A stretch of DNA of 64,000 bases. Source: an uncultured Pseudomonadota bacterium. Its GTDB lineage: Bacteria; Myxococcota_A; UBA796; SXON01. The stretch lies in NCBI GenBank assembly GCA_903885375.1, contig CAISIK010000113.1, forward strand, positions 1-64,000, in the 5' to 3' direction. This document shows, one piece after another, positions 44,123 through 53,606 of this stretch. Every line of letters begins with the position of its first letter. Position 1 is the first letter of the stretch. A program made the position numbers and the translations under genes. The notes beneath the pieces were generated by a model. It was not told the DNA's origin and searched no databases. It saw nothing but the letters and a program-made list of their open reading frames with translations.

Positions 44123-46847
44123 TCGGGGTGGGGACGTGGAGGGTGAGGTGCACCCATTCCGGTGCACCGGGCTTCCGCGTGGTGCTGCCGCGTCGTTTGG
44201 CCACGCGGCCGGCGAGGCCCGCGAGGGTGAGCTCCCGCTCGGCCAACGCCGCGAGCGCCTCCATTCGGGACATCTCCCCCACGCCGATGCCGGTCACGTG
44301 CAGGTCCACCAGCACGTCGGCGTGCAGCAGCGCCTGGTCCACGCCGGCCTTCCACAGGGCGAGCCACCCCACGGCCATGCCTTCGTCGCCTCGTTTCGCG
44401 AGCTCCGCTACGCCTCGGTTTGTGGGACGGGTTTGCGCGCCGGGCAACTCCCGGCCGTGGGTGTGGAGGCGTTCGGCGCCCACCACGTTTACGGCGATCA
44501 CGAAGTCCGCGCCGACCTTCCGGAGCACCTCGGCCGGAACGTTGGCGAGCGGCGCGCCGTCTACCAGAACCTTGTGGCGAAAATGCATGGATGGAAAGGC
44601 GGGGGCGAGGCTGCCCGAGGCCATGACGGCGCTCGCGAAGTCGAGCCAGTAGGGGGCGTACCAGGTCTGGTCGGTGAGGTTCGAGCTCACGGGCAGGAAG
44701 GGCACCGGCAGCTCGGCCAGCGAGGTCAGCTCGGGGGGCGGGGCGCTGGGAATGAGCCGGAGGAGCACGCCGCCGAGGGTGCGCTGCGCGCCCAGCTGGG
44801 CCTGGAGGATGGCGCGGGCGAGGGGGCCCCGTTCGGAGTCCCACAAGTGCCGTAGGGGCCCGATCAGGGGCTGACGCGAAAACAGGCGACCGACCCGGGA
44901 GCGGGCGGGAAGGATGTTGTTCTCGTGCGCAAGCGTGCGGAGCGCCGCGAGGCCGCCGCCGGCGTAGACCCCGCCCACGACGCTGCCGAAGGAGGTGCCG
45001 GCCACGTAGTCGATGGGGATGCCCGCGGCCTCGAGGGCCGCGATCACGCCGATGTGCGCGGCGCCCCACGCCCCGCCGCCGCCGAGCGCCAGGCCCACGG
45101 AGCGTTTGCAGACCATCCGCTCGAGGCGCCAGACGGCCTCGCCGATCGGGTTCGGCGCGGCCGCGCCCGGGGCGCGCGCGGAACCCGGCTTTGCGCCCAG
45201 AACCAGCGGGATCAGCCCAGCGCCCGCGGCTTCGAAGTCGCCAGGGCGGGCGGGAATCCGGACCTGGGCGTCGGGGTGGCAACCCGGGCGGTCGTCGTCC
45301 AACCGATGTTGCTCGGTCCCCCCATGACTGAACGCGGCAGTGCGTTTGCGCAGGGCGGCCACGAACGCCGGGGTGAGCACGTCCACGCGGACGAGCCGCT
45401 CGGGCGCCTCGTCGGTGAGGGTCCACCAGCCATCGGCGTCGCCGTTCAGCCAGACCACCTGGTGCGGTACGCGGCGCAGCGATTCGAGCAGCAGCGTGCG
45501 GATGTCTGCATCCACGGCCATCGTGGCGTTGGGGTTGTTGCGCACGAGCCGGACTTCCTGCTGGGGCCTGGCCGGTCCGAGGTGCACCAGGACCTGGGCC
45601 ACGCCGGGCGTGGCCCGCAGGTGCTCCGCCATCGCCATGAGCCCCGAGGCAGGGCAGCCCACGCGACAAGCGAGGTTCGCGATCCCGGGGAGGACCTCCA
45701 GCCGGTACCCCGCGTGCCGTACGCCGCCCTCGGCAGAGGGCGCCGCTTCGCGGTGCGCGCCGAGGGCCTGGCTGATCGCCTGGCCGTCGGAGGCATCGAG
45801 CAGCCAGACCGTCTGGTTCGCGGCACCCGTGGCGAGCGCCATCGCGAGGCCACCCGCGAGCACGGCCGATCGGGTGTCGTCGGGGCTGTCGCCCACCACC
45901 CCGATGAGTGGGACGGGCCGGATGGGGGGCGCCACCTTCGCGGCGTCGGCGTAGGCGGCGATGCGGGCCGAGGCCACCGGTGAGCGGCGAAGGATGCGCT
46001 GCATCTGGGCGCGGTCCCACGCCAGGTACCGCCCATCGGGCGCGCCGCGGGCCGTGAGGGGTGCCGGGGCTCCCGGGGGCGAGTCCGTGGCAAGGAGCGC
46101 GCCGAAGATGAGGTCGCCTTCGTTCTGGAGGCTCACCACCTGGGCTGGGCTCGCGGCAGTGAGCACCTCCACGTTGGCCTCCACCACCATGTAGGCGGTG
46201 TCGAGCGGCTGCCCGGCGGTGATCGTGAGGGTGCCCCTCCAGGGGCGCGCACAGTGCAGGAGCGCGTTGTACTCGGGCAGCCCGAGCCCGGCGAGGAGCT
46301 GGTTGTTGTGGAGACGGCGCAGGTTGGCCTTCCGATCCGTCACGGCGACGGCCGCCAGCGCCGAGAACCAGCCTTCGAGCCCCGGGTCCTTGAGGAGCTC
46401 GGGGAGGGCCACGAGGGGAAGGCACCGCACGCGGACCGGTTCCGGCGTGTCCCCCGCGATCCACCGAACGCCGGCGTAGTACGCCTGCGCGGTAGCGGAG
46501 GCGGGTGGGCCGGCCGCCCGGTTCCTAAACGACGCCGCACGGGCGAGCCCGGCGAACGACCCTGGACCACAGAGGTTGATCACGCGCGGGTCGCGCCCCC
46601 GCTCCCACGTGCCGTCGGCGCTGACCCGGACGGTGCGCAGCTCGCCGGAGCGAACGAAGACGAGGCCCTCCCCGCTCCCCATGACCTGCGCGCCGAACGC
46701 GACCTCCACGCTCTCCCCGAAGGCTTCGGCCAGCCGAGCACGCGAGGCAGCCAGCGCCTCGCCGGCGAGCAGCGGGTGGTCCCAGGGCTCGGGCGCCTCG
46801 TCGTGAGTGGGCTGCGTGTGATCGGCGTCCGGAAAAGCGCGCGCCAT
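44106..46847 (-). CDS. Cyclic-nucleotide-binding patatin-like phospholipase (NTE/RssA type)
   Basis: 913 residues. The N-terminal 150 residues and residues about 170-290 look like two cNMP-binding modules ([45 protein letters not shown]). Residues about 300-540 resemble a ParA/MinD-type fold whose P-loop is degenerate ([20 protein letters not shown]). The C-terminal 300 are patatin: oxyanion [13 protein letters not shown], nucleophile [10 protein letters not shown] (Ser) and [10 protein letters not shown] (Asp of the dyad). Patatins are lipid hydrolases acting at membranes. Architecture is like bacterial NTE homologues. The middle module is unusual. Confidence 0.88.
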   Translation of the reverse strand: MARAFPDADHTQPTHDEAPEPWDHPLLAGEALAASRARLAEAFGESVEVAFGAQVMGSGEGLVFVRSGELRTVRVSADGTWERGRDPRVINLCGPGSFAGLARAASFRNRAAGPPASATAQAYYAGVRWIAGDTPEPVRVRCLPLVALPELLKDPGLEGWFSALAAVAVTDRKANLRRLHNNQLLAGLGLPEYNALLHCARPWRGTLTITAGQPLDTAYMVVEANVEVLTAASPAQVVSLQNEGDLIFGALLATDSPPGAPAPLTARGAPDGRYLAWDRAQMQRILRRSPVASARIAAYADAAKVAPPIRPVPLIGVVGDSPDDTRSAVLAGGLAMALATGAANQTVWLLDASDGQAISQALGAHREAAPSAEGGVRHAGYRLEVLPGIANLACRVGCPASGLMAMAEHLRATPGVAQVLVHLGPARPQQEVRLVRNNPNATMAVDADIRTLLLESLRRVPHQVVWLNGDADGWWTLTDEAPERLVRVDVLTPAFVAALRKRTAAFSHGGTEQHRLDDDRPGCHPDAQVRIPARPGDFEAAGAGLIPLVLGAKPGSARAPGAAAPNPIGEAVWRLERMVCKRSVGLALGGGGAWGAAHIGVIAALEAAGIPIDYVAGTSFGSVVGGVYAGGGLAALRTLAHENNILPARSRVGRLFSRQPLIGPLRHLWDSERGPLARAILQAQLGAQRTLGGVLLRLIPSAPPPELTSLAELPVPFLPVSSNLTDQTWYAPYWLDFASAVMASGSLAPAFPSMHFRHKVLVDGAPLANVPAEVLRKVGADFVIAVNVVGAERLHTHGRELPGAQTRPTNRGVAELAKRGDEGMAVGWLALWKAGVDQALLHADVLVDLHVTGIGVGEMSRMEALAALAERELTLAGLAGRVAKRRGSTTRKPGAPEWVHLTLHVPTPTTYRS

Positions 46848-46962
46848 GTGAATCCCCAGCGTGCGGCTATCCCGGACCGGGCGGCCCCCACCGGCCTCGA
46901 TTGCGGGCGTCGAGCGTGCGCTGGCGCAAGTCTTGCTGGCGAAGGCCGGGTCAAGGAACGGA

Positions 46963-48024
46963 ATGACCTCCAGCGCCGCCCCCCCCGTCGCCGCGGCGCC
47001 CCTCGAAGCGTGGCGAATCTATTTCCCCACTGCCGCGCTCCTCGGCGTGGGCGGGCTGGTCGCCTGGTCCATGCAGCTGGGCGGGGTGCCGCTGGGCATC
47101 CTGCCGCGCGATCACGGCGCCTTCATGGCGTGGGGCGTGCTCGGCACGGGCATCCAGGGCTTCCTGCTCACGGCCTACCCCAAGCAGAACGACGCACCCG
47201 CGCCGGGACGTCGTTTCCTGCTCGCGCTTCTTACCCTGCAGGTGGCGGCCGCTGTGGCGCTCCTCGCCGGGCAGCCATCGCTCGCCCCGCTGCCGTGGGC
47301 AGTCCTCGTGGCGTGGAGCGTGGACATCGCGCAGCCCTCGTTGCGTCGGAAGTGGGACGCCACGACGGCGGCGGTGCCGCCCGTGCTGCTCAGCGGCCTG
47401 GTGGGGAGCGTGGTGCATGCCGCGGGCGGCGCCGGAACGGCCATCGGCGTGCACGCGTTCGTCCTCCCGATGGCCCTCGCGGTGCTCGACCGCGTGCTGC
47501 CCTTCTTCTCCTCCCGCGTGCTGCCGACCTACGCCGGGCGTCGCCTGCCATGGTTCCTCGGGCCCGTGCTCGTGGCCTCGTGGATGCGGGCCACGGCCTA
47601 CCCCCGGCTCGGCGCGGGCATCCTCCTCGCGCTCCTCTTGCGGCAGGTTTGGGGCTGGCAGCCGTGGCCGGCCTCTCGCACCCTGATGATCGCGGTGCTC
47701 CATCTCGGCGTGGCGTGGATCGCCGCATCCTGGGTGCTCACGCTCGGCGGCGCCACCCCGTCGGTCGTCACCCACGCGCTCGCCATCGGGGGATTGGGCT
47801 CCCTGTTGTTCGGAGTCTCCATGCGGGTCGTCCGCGGACACAGTGGGCTCCCCATCGTGCTCGGCAAGGTGGGCGCGCTGGTGTTGCTGTTCGCCCAGGT
47901 CGCGGTGGTCCTCCGGGTGTCCGGAGTGGCCCTCCCCGCGGCCGCGGCCGCCCTCGCCGGCGCGTTCGCGCTGTGGCTGCTGGGCTTCGGCCGCGTCTCC
48001 TGGAGGGGGAGCGGCCGGCCCTGA
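46963..48024 (+). CDS. nnrS: NnrS family haem/copper membrane protein
   Basis: 353 residues from ATG 46963, with AAGGAA 5 bases upstream, about ten to twelve helices. NnrS protects cells from nitric oxide during denitrification and is made with nitrite and NO reductases. Typical NnrS segments are [65 protein letters not shown] and [11 protein letters not shown]. It precedes the NirK gene by 53 bases but may be read separately, because a sigma-54 site lies between. The gene is complete. Confidence 0.85.
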   Translation: MTSSAAPPVAAAPLEAWRIYFPTAALLGVGGLVAWSMQLGGVPLGILPRDHGAFMAWGVLGTGIQGFLLTAYPKQNDAPAPGRRFLLALLTLQVAAAVALLAGQPSLAPLPWAVLVAWSVDIAQPSLRRKWDATTAAVPPVLLSGLVGSVVHAAGGAGTAIGVHAFVLPMALAVLDRVLPFFSSRVLPTYAGRRLPWFLGPVLVASWMRATAYPRLGAGILLALLLRQVWGWQPWPASRTLMIAVLHLGVAWIAASWVLTLGGATPSVVTHALAIGGLGSLLFGVSMRVVRGHSGLPIVLGKVGALVLLFAQVAVVLRVSGVALPAAAAALAGAFALWLLGFGRVSWRGSGRP

Positions 48025-48031
48025 CGGGCTC

Positions 48032-48047
48032 TGGCACGCCGCTTGCT
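48032..48047 (+). promoter_or_regulatory. Sigma-54 (RpoN) promoter of the nirK operon
   Basis: TGGCACGCCGCTTGCT matches the -24/-12 consensus TGGCACG-N4-TTGCW exactly. The GG (48033-48034) and GC (48045-48046) doublets are spaced by 10 bases as required. Transcription should start near 48057, about 20 bases before the nirK ATG. Sigma-54 needs an enhancer-binding activator; none is encoded next to it. No other match to this consensus was noticed in the window. Confidence 0.78.
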
Positions 48048-48077
48048 ATCTCACGCTGCACCCCCCCCGGAGTCCAG

Positions 48078-49556
48078 ATGTCCTCTCTCGGCTTGATCCC
48101 GCTGCTCGCCCTCCTCGGCTGCGCCCCCACGCCGGCGCCCACCCCGACCCCGACCAAGCCCGTCGGTCCGCTCACCGCCACCGAAGCGGCCAAGCTCGAG
48201 CCGGTGGGCGACCCGGTGGACCTCGAGATCACCTCTGCGCCGCACGTCCCCCCGCCGATCACGCGGGACACTCCGGCCAAGCTGGTCATCAACCTCGAAG
48301 TGAAGGAGGTGCAGAAGGCCATCTCCGATGGCGTCGACTACGTGCAGTGGACCTTCGGCGGCGATGTCCCGGGGCGGTTCATCCGCGTGCGTCAGGGGGA
48401 TTCGGTGGAGTTCCACCTCAACAACCACCCCGACAACAAGATGCCCCACAACATCGACCTCCACGCGGTCACGGGGCCCGGCGGTGGCGCCGCCTCCTCG
48501 TTCACGGCGCCGGGGCACTCCTCGCAGTTCAGCTTCAAGGCGCTGAACCCGGGGCTCTACGTGTACCACTGCGCCACGGCCCCGGTGGGCATGCACATCG
48601 CCAACGGCATGTACGGCCTCATCCTCGTGGAGCCGCCCGGCGGACTCCCGAAGGTGGACCGGGAGTACTACGTGATGCAGGGCGACTTCTACACGGTGGG
48701 CAAGTACCGCGAGAAGGGTCTCCAGCCCTTCGACATGCAGAAGGCCATCGAGGAGAACGCCACCTACGTCCTCTTCAACGGCAGCGAGGGCTCGCTCGTG
48801 GGCGACAAGGCCCTCACCGCGAAGGTCGGCGAGACCGTGCGGCTCTTCGTGGGCAATGGCGGCCCCAACCTCGTGTCGAGCTTCCACGTGATCGGCGAGA
48901 TCTTCGATCGCGTCTACACGGAAGGCGGGAGCAACTTCCAGGAGAACGTGCAGACCACGCTCGTGCCCGCGGGCGGCTCGGCGATCGTGGAGTTCAAGGT
49001 GGATGTGCCCGGCACCTACATCCTCGTGGACCACTCCATCTTCCGCACCTTCAACAAGGGCGCGCTGGGCATGCTCAAGGTGGAGGGGCCCGACGACAAG
49101 CCGGTCTACTCGGGCAAGGAGATCGACGACGTGTACCTCGCCGACAAGGCCGCGAGCACCGCGCCGCCGGTGCCGGCCGCGGGTGGGGTGCTGAGCAAGG
49201 ACGACCAGATCAAGGCCGGCGGCCTCCTGTTCGCGGGCACGTGCTCCACCTGCCACCAGGCCGATGGCAAGGGCATCGAAGGGGTGTTCCCGCCGCTCGC
49301 CGGCTCGGACTTCCTCCTGGGTGATGTGGAGCGGGCCATCGGTGTGGTCGTGAACGGCCGCAGCGGCCCCATCACGGTGAACGGCAAGGACTACAACTCC
49401 GTGATGCCGCCGATGAGCAACCTCAACGACGACGAGGTGGCCAACATCCTCACCTACGTGACCAACAGCTTCGGCAACTCGGGCGGCGTCGTAACCGCGG
49501 AGCAGGTGAAGAAGGTTCGGGCCTCCACCCCCCGCCCGCCCGGCGCGGCGCATTGA
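48078..49556 (+). CDS. nirK: Copper nitrite reductase NirK fused to cytochrome c
   Basis: 492 residues. [15 protein letters not shown] is a lipoprotein signal (Cys15), then a Pro/Thr linker. Two cupredoxin domains form the NirK core: type-1 copper ligands His124 (MPHN), Cys165 (YHC), His173 and Met178; type-2 ligands His129, His164 and the His of [10 protein letters not shown]-terminal class I cytochrome c domain ([11 protein letters not shown], axial Met in VMPPMSNL) can feed electrons. It reduces nitrite to NO in the periplasm, anchored to the membrane as a lipoprotein. It heads an operon with the FGE-like and SCO genes (TTGA, ATGA overlaps). Confidence 0.95.
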   Translation: MSSLGLIPLLALLGCAPTPAPTPTPTKPVGPLTATEAAKLEPVGDPVDLEITSAPHVPPPITRDTPAKLVINLEVKEVQKAISDGVDYVQWTFGGDVPGRFIRVRQGDSVEFHLNNHPDNKMPHNIDLHAVTGPGGGAASSFTAPGHSSQFSFKALNPGLYVYHCATAPVGMHIANGMYGLILVEPPGGLPKVDREYYVMQGDFYTVGKYREKGLQPFDMQKAIEENATYVLFNGSEGSLVGDKALTAKVGETVRLFVGNGGPNLVSSFHVIGEIFDRVYTEGGSNFQENVQTTLVPAGGSAIVEFKVDVPGTYILVDHSIFRTFNKGALGMLKVEGPDDKPVYSGKEIDDVYLADKAASTAPPVPAAGGVLSKDDQIKAGGLLFAGTCSTCHQADGKGIEGVFPPLAGSDFLLGDVERAIGVVVNGRSGPITVNGKDYNSVMPPMSNLNDDEVANILTYVTNSFGNSGGVVTAEQVKKVRASTPRPPGAAH

Positions 49557-50284
49557 TTGCTCTCCTGCTCGCGGCGGCATGGGCCGCGGATCGGGTGCCC
49601 GTGGGCCCGGGCGTGTACGAGCCGTTGTACCCGCCGAGTCCGGAGGAGGCGCGCATCCCGGTCCCGCGCTTCCTCCTCGCGGTGGAGCCCGTCACCAACG
49701 AGGAGTACGCCGCCTTCGTGGAGGAGAACCCCGCTTGGGGTCGGGGGGTGGCGCGCCTGTACGCCGACGAGGGTTACCTCGACGACTGGGCTGCGCCCGA
49801 CGCGCCGGGAGCCAGCGTCCTGCCCGACGCGCCCGTCACGCGCGTGTCCTGGTACGCGGCCCGCGCGTACTGCCGTTCGGTGGGCGGCCGCCTGCCCACG
49901 GAGGGGGAGTGGGAGATCGCCGGCGCGGCCTCCGAAACGAGCTGGGATGCGCGCAAGGACCCGCACTTCCTCGCGAGGCTGCTCGCGTGGTACGGCTCGC
50001 CCACCCCGCGCGTGCTCCCTGCGGTGGGCGGGATGGCCAACCGGTGGGGGGTGCGTGACCTCCACGGGCTGGTGTGGGAGTGGGTGGAAGACTTCAACGC
50101 CTCGCTGGTCGACGTGGACCCCCGCGGCGCCGACGGCGAGGCCCGCTTCTGCGGCGGCGGTGTGGTCGGCGCCACCGCCGTGGCCGACTACGCGGCGTTC
50201 ATGCGGCTCGCGCTCCGTGCCTCGCTGCAGGCCGACTCCACCGTACGAAACCTCGGCTTCCGTTGTGCCTTGGATGGACCATGA
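49553..50284 (+). CDS. FGE/SUMF1-like protein of the nir operon, probably non-catalytic
   Basis: 243 residues from TTG 49553, which overlaps the nirK stop (TTGA). Signal peptide [12 protein letters not shown]. The SUMF1/formylglycine-enzyme fold is shown by [62 protein letters not shown] and [12 protein letters not shown]. The two active-site cysteines that true FGE has just before that end (C-x-R-C region) are replaced here (FMRLALRAS), so sulfatase activation is unlikely. Similar proteins accompany NirK/NosZ clusters in other bacteria, where an assembly or electron-transfer role is suspected. Confidence 0.82.
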   Translation: MIALLLAAAWAADRVPVGPGVYEPLYPPSPEEARIPVPRFLLAVEPVTNEEYAAFVEENPAWGRGVARLYADEGYLDDWAAPDAPGASVLPDAPVTRVSWYAARAYCRSVGGRLPTEGEWEIAGAASETSWDARKDPHFLARLLAWYGSPTPRVLPAVGGMANRWGVRDLHGLVWEWVEDFNASLVDVDPRGADGEARFCGGGVVGATAVADYAAFMRLALRASLQADSTVRNLGFRCALDGP

Positions 50285-50901
50285 TCACCTTGTTCTTCCT
50301 CGCGTGTGCCGTCCCGTCGCCCCCGGTGGAAGCGCCGCCTCCGGTCGCCCCTGTCGCCACCGAGGCCGCCCCCTCTCCGGCCGAGCCGCCGGCCCCGGCG
50401 GGGCTGCCGCTCGGCGCCTCGCTGGCGGTCCTCGACGTGCCCCTCGTCGACCACGCCGGCCAGCCCCGCGCCTTCTTCGTGGCCAGCGGCGAGACCGTGA
50501 TCTACTCGATGTTCTACACCTCCTGCCCGCGGGCCTGCCCGCTCCTCATCGAGGACATCCAGGCCCTCGCGCAGTCCCTCCCGGAGGCCGACCGCGCGCA
50601 GCTGCGGGTGGTGCTCATCTCGATGGACCCGGCGAACGACCCCCCCGAGGCGCTCGCCGGCATCGTCACGCAGCACCACCTCGATGCCACGTGGACCCTC
50701 GCGGTCCCGCCCGCCGACCGGGTTCGTGAGGTCGCCGCCGCGTTGGGTGTGCGATATCGCCAACTACCCTCGGGTGGTTTCGCACACACGTCGGTACTCA
50801 CCGCCGTGGATGGCGAGGGGAGGGTGCTCGCCCGCTCGGACGGTTCGGTCGGGCGTGAGGCGCTGGAGGGGGCGATCCGCAAGCACGTCGCCGGGAGCTG
50901 A
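50281..50901 (+). CDS. SCO1/SenC/PrrC family copper chaperone
   Basis: 206 residues from ATG 50281, overlapping the FGE-like stop (ATGA). MITLFFLAC is a lipoprotein signal, then a Pro/Ala linker. The thioredoxin-like core has the copper-binding TSCPRACPLL (CPxxCP) and the later His in GGFAHTSVLTAVD. SCO proteins load copper into cytochrome oxidase CuA and, in some nir clusters, into NirK or NosZ. Placement directly after nirK argues it delivers copper to NirK here. Confidence 0.92.
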   Translation: MITLFFLACAVPSPPVEAPPPVAPVATEAAPSPAEPPAPAGLPLGASLAVLDVPLVDHAGQPRAFFVASGETVIYSMFYTSCPRACPLLIEDIQALAQSLPEADRAQLRVVLISMDPANDPPEALAGIVTQHHLDATWTLAVPPADRVREVAAALGVRYRQLPSGGFAHTSVLTAVDGEGRVLARSDGSVGREALEGAIRKHVAGS

Positions 50902-51006
50902 ACGAAGGGGGAGGTGTGTGCGCCCGCGGCGCTGCCACTCATCGCGAGCGTGGCGCCGCTGGCCCAGGTGCACGCGCCGGCCGGCGGCGATCGAGGCCGT
51001 CGAGGG

Positions 51007-51041
51007 TTGACGAACTTACACTGTATGCTTACAGTGTAAGT
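51007..51041 (+). promoter_or_regulatory. Promoter overlapped by a TetR-type operator
   Basis: TTGACG (51007-51012) and TACAGT (51030-51035), 17 bases apart, form a sigma-70-type promoter. ACTTACACTGTA (51014-51025) and TACAGTGTAAGT (51030-51041) are perfect 12-bp inverted arms around TGCT, lying over the spacer and the -10 element. A repressor bound here would block the promoter directly. The TetR gene at 52084 is the obvious candidate, so the operon is probably autoregulated and induced by the TetR ligand. Confidence 0.8.
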
Positions 51042-51083
51042 GCTGAGCGGGACGCCCCCGCCAGACCCACCCGGACCCCCATC

Positions 51084-52076
51084 ATGACCGCTCCTTCGAC
51101 CATCCGCGCCGTCCACCGCTCCGCCTACGGCGGGCCCGAGGTCCTCACCATCGGCGAGGTCCCCCGTCCCACCGTGCTCCCCGCCGCCGTGCTGGTGCGG
51201 GTAGAGGCGGTGGGCCTTCACCGGGGGGACTGGCACCTCCTCACCGGCACGCCGCTCCTCCTCCGGCTCGCGGGCTTCGGCCTCACCCGGCCCAACCAGA
51301 CGATCCCGGGCATGGCCGTGGCGGGCACGGTGATCGAGGTGGGCCCGGGCGTCACCCGCTTTGCGGTCGGCGATGCCGTGCTGGGGGAGCTGGCCGCCGG
51401 CGGGTTCGCCGAGGTGGTGTGCGCGCCGGAGGCCCTCCTCGCCCACAAGCCGCCCGGCGTGTCCTTCGAGGCGGCCGCCTGCCTGCCGGTGTCGGCCACC
51501 ACGGCGTTGCAGGGCTTGCGGGATGCGGGTCGGGTGCAGCCCGGCCAGACGGTGCTCATCAACGGCGCGGCCGGCGGGGTCGGGACCTACGCGGTCCAGC
51601 TCGCCGTGGCGATGGGCGCCGAAGTGACCGGCGTGTGCAGCGCGGGAAACGTGGAGCTCGTGCGCTCCCTCGGCGCCGCGCACGTGCTCGACCATGGCAA
51701 GGACAACATCCTTGCGGGCCCCGCGCGGTACGACGTGGTCTTCGACCTCGTGGGCAACCACCCGGTCTCGGCTTTCCGCCAGGTGATGGCGCCAAAGGGC
51801 CGGTTCGTGTCGGCCGCCGGCGGCGGCGACCACCCCTGGGTGGGTCCTCTCGGCACCCTGCTCGCGGGAATGGCCAGCAACGCCTGGTCGAGCGCCCCCT
51901 TCGTGCCGCTCATGGCCATGCCCAACGTGGCCGACCTCGCCGACGTGGCCGCGCGGGTGGAAGCCGGCACCCTCCGCGTGGTGGTCGATCGCCGCTACCG
52001 CCTCGACGAGGTGCCCGAGGCCCTTCGTTACCTCGGCACGGGCCGCAGCCGGGGTAAGAGCGTCGTGACGCCCTGA
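51084..52076 (+). CDS. NAD(P)-dependent quinone oxidoreductase (zinc-free MDR family)
   Basis: 330 residues from ATG 51084. A medium-chain dehydrogenase/reductase of the quinone-oxidoreductase/CurA-like branch. The N-terminal GroES-like part has IPGMAVAGTVIEVGPGVTRFAVGDAVLGELAAGGFAEV; the Rossmann part has INGAAGGVGTYAVQLAVAMGAEVTGVCSAGN. The zinc-ligand cysteines of alcohol dehydrogenases are lacking. It likely reduces quinones or enones with NADPH. It is the first gene after the operator and shares the transcript with the TetR gene, so the pair is a small detoxification switch. Confidence 0.92.
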   Translation: MTAPSTIRAVHRSAYGGPEVLTIGEVPRPTVLPAAVLVRVEAVGLHRGDWHLLTGTPLLLRLAGFGLTRPNQTIPGMAVAGTVIEVGPGVTRFAVGDAVLGELAAGGFAEVVCAPEALLAHKPPGVSFEAAACLPVSATTALQGLRDAGRVQPGQTVLINGAAGGVGTYAVQLAVAMGAEVTGVCSAGNVELVRSLGAAHVLDHGKDNILAGPARYDVVFDLVGNHPVSAFRQVMAPKGRFVSAAGGGDHPWVGPLGTLLAGMASNAWSSAPFVPLMAMPNVADLADVAARVEAGTLRVVVDRRYRLDEVPEALRYLGTGRSRGKSVVTP

Positions 52077-52083
52077 CCCCGCC

Positions 52084-52737
52084 GTGGCTGCCCCCTCCAC
52101 CCCCCGCGCCCCGCTCTCCCGTGAGGCCGTTCTCCGTGCGGCCATCACGATCGCCGATGCCCAGGGGCTCGATGCGCTGAGCATGCGCTCCCTCGGCGCC
52201 GCGCTCGGGGTCCAGGCCATGTCGCTCTACAACCACGTGGCCAACAAGGATGCCGTGCTCGACGCGATCGTGGATGCGGTCGTGGCCGAGATCGCGGTGC
52301 CGCTCGCCTCCGAGCCCTGGAAAGTGGCCATGCGGAAGCGCGCGACCTCCGCCCATGCCGTGCTGCTGCGCCACCCCTGGGCGTGCGGCCTCCTGATGTC
52401 GAGGATGAACGTGGGCCCCGCCATGCTCCGCTACGTGGATGCTACCCTCGCCTGCCTCCAGGCCGGGGGCTTCTCCCTCCCCATGGCCGACCACGCCTGG
52501 AACGCACTCGACAGCTACATCTACGGGTTCACCCTGCACAAGCTGAACTTCCCTATCCAGGAAGAGGCCTACGCCTCCATGGCCGCCGCCTACCTGCCTT
52601 CGCTGCCGCAAGCGCAATTCCCGGCCATGCACGCGCTCACCGTGCTCGTGGCGCGTGGCGAGCACAACGGCCTGCACGACCTCGGCTTCGGCCTCGAGCT
52701 CCTCCTCGACGGCCTGGGGCGGATGCGGGGAGGGTAG
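52084..52737 (+). CDS. TetR family regulator with TetR_C_1-type ligand domain
   Basis: 217 residues from GTG 52084, 7 bases after the oxidoreductase stop. The N-terminal helix-turn-helix is LSREAVLRAAITIADAQGLDALSMRSLGAALGVQAMSLYNHVANKDAVLDAI, the true TetR-subgroup signature ('MSLYNHV.NKD'). The C-terminal domain has LLRHPWACGLLMSRMNVGPAML and IYGFTLHKLNFP and forms the ligand pocket. It probably binds the inverted repeat at 51014-51041. It ends at TAG. Confidence 0.92.
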   Translation: MAAPSTPRAPLSREAVLRAAITIADAQGLDALSMRSLGAALGVQAMSLYNHVANKDAVLDAIVDAVVAEIAVPLASEPWKVAMRKRATSAHAVLLRHPWACGLLMSRMNVGPAMLRYVDATLACLQAGGFSLPMADHAWNALDSYIYGFTLHKLNFPIQEEAYASMAAAYLPSLPQAQFPAMHALTVLVARGEHNGLHDLGFGLELLLDGLGRMRGG

Positions 52738-52775
52738 GGGGCGTTCGCGGTGGCCGCCGCCGGATACAGGCGCAT

Positions 52776-53606
52776 GTGTCACGCCGCCACCCGCCCGCCG
52801 AGGGACTCCCCGACTACGCGCGGCTCGACGAGGCGGGCGAGGCCGCCGCCGCCGCCCGCCGCATGGAGGCCCGCGCTGCGGAGCCCGCTTCGGCCGCGCT
52901 GTTCGAGGCGCTGGTGCGCCCACTCCTGCCGGGGGTGCGGCGGGTTTTGGAGGTGGGTTGCGGGAGCGGCGCGCTGGCCCGGCGGGTGGCGGCGGCCTCC
53001 GATGCCGAGGTGCTGGCCACCGACAAGAGCGAGGGCATGCTGGCGGTGGCAGCGGCGCGGGGGGGCAGGGTGGCCTTCCAGCGGTGGGCCGCACCCGACG
53101 AGCCGGTCCCGACCGGGGAGTTCGATCTCATCCTCTCCTCGGTGGTGGTGCCCTACCTGGAGCCGTCCGCGGCGGAGGCGCTGGTGGTCGACCTCGCGGC
53201 CCGCCTCCGGCCCGGCGGCCGGCTCGTGTTCATCGAGCAGGACCTGCAGACCGACGCCCTGCACTTTCCCGACCCGGAGCTCCGGACGCGGGTCTTCGCC
53301 AAGGACCGTCGCCCCGCGCCGCGCCACCTCGCGCTGGGGCTGCGGGCGCTTCTCCGTGCCGCCGGGCTGGCGCTCGACCCGCCGTGTGCCCACCTCTGGA
53401 TCACCCACGACCACGGCCCCTACCTGCAGGACCTGCTCGGGGCGATGGCGCGCGACGCCACCGCCGCCGGGCGCATCACCGAGGCCGAGCGGGGCCACTG
53501 GGAGTCGGAGCTCGCCGCCCTCGCAGCCCGGGGCGACTTCGCCTACTCCCTCCTCTACCACCGCGTGGGCGGCGTCCGCCCCGCGGCTCTGTCTACTCCA
53601 CGGTGA
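52776..53606 (+). CDS. Class I SAM-dependent methyltransferase
   Basis: 276 residues from GTG 52776; no better start is visible. Motif I VLEVGCGSGALARRVA binds S-adenosylmethionine, followed by AEVLATDKSEGMLAVAA (motif II acidic) and FDLILSSVVVPYLEP (post-II). LRPGGRLVFIEQDLQTD resembles the ubiE/arsenite-type small-molecule methyltransferases. Substrate unknown. It lies 38 bases after the TetR gene and may be in that operon. Its 3' end overlaps the convergent lipoprotein gene by 14 bases. Confidence 0.85.
   Translation: MSRRHPPAEGLPDYARLDEAGEAAAAARRMEARAAEPASAALFEALVRPLLPGVRRVLEVGCGSGALARRVAAASDAEVLATDKSEGMLAVAAARGGRVAFQRWAAPDEPVPTGEFDLILSSVVVPYLEPSAAEALVVDLAARLRPGGRLVFIEQDLQTDALHFPDPELRTRVFAKDRRPAPRHLALGLRALLRAAGLALDPPCAHLWITHDHGPYLQDLLGAMARDATAAGRITEAERGHWESELAALAARGDFAYSLLYHRVGGVRPAALSTPR

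Noticed and set aside
46850-46962. An FNR/NNR box in the nnrS upstream region.
   Set aside because: No TTGAT-N4-ATCAA-like site is present; only the sigma-54 site before nirK is convincing.
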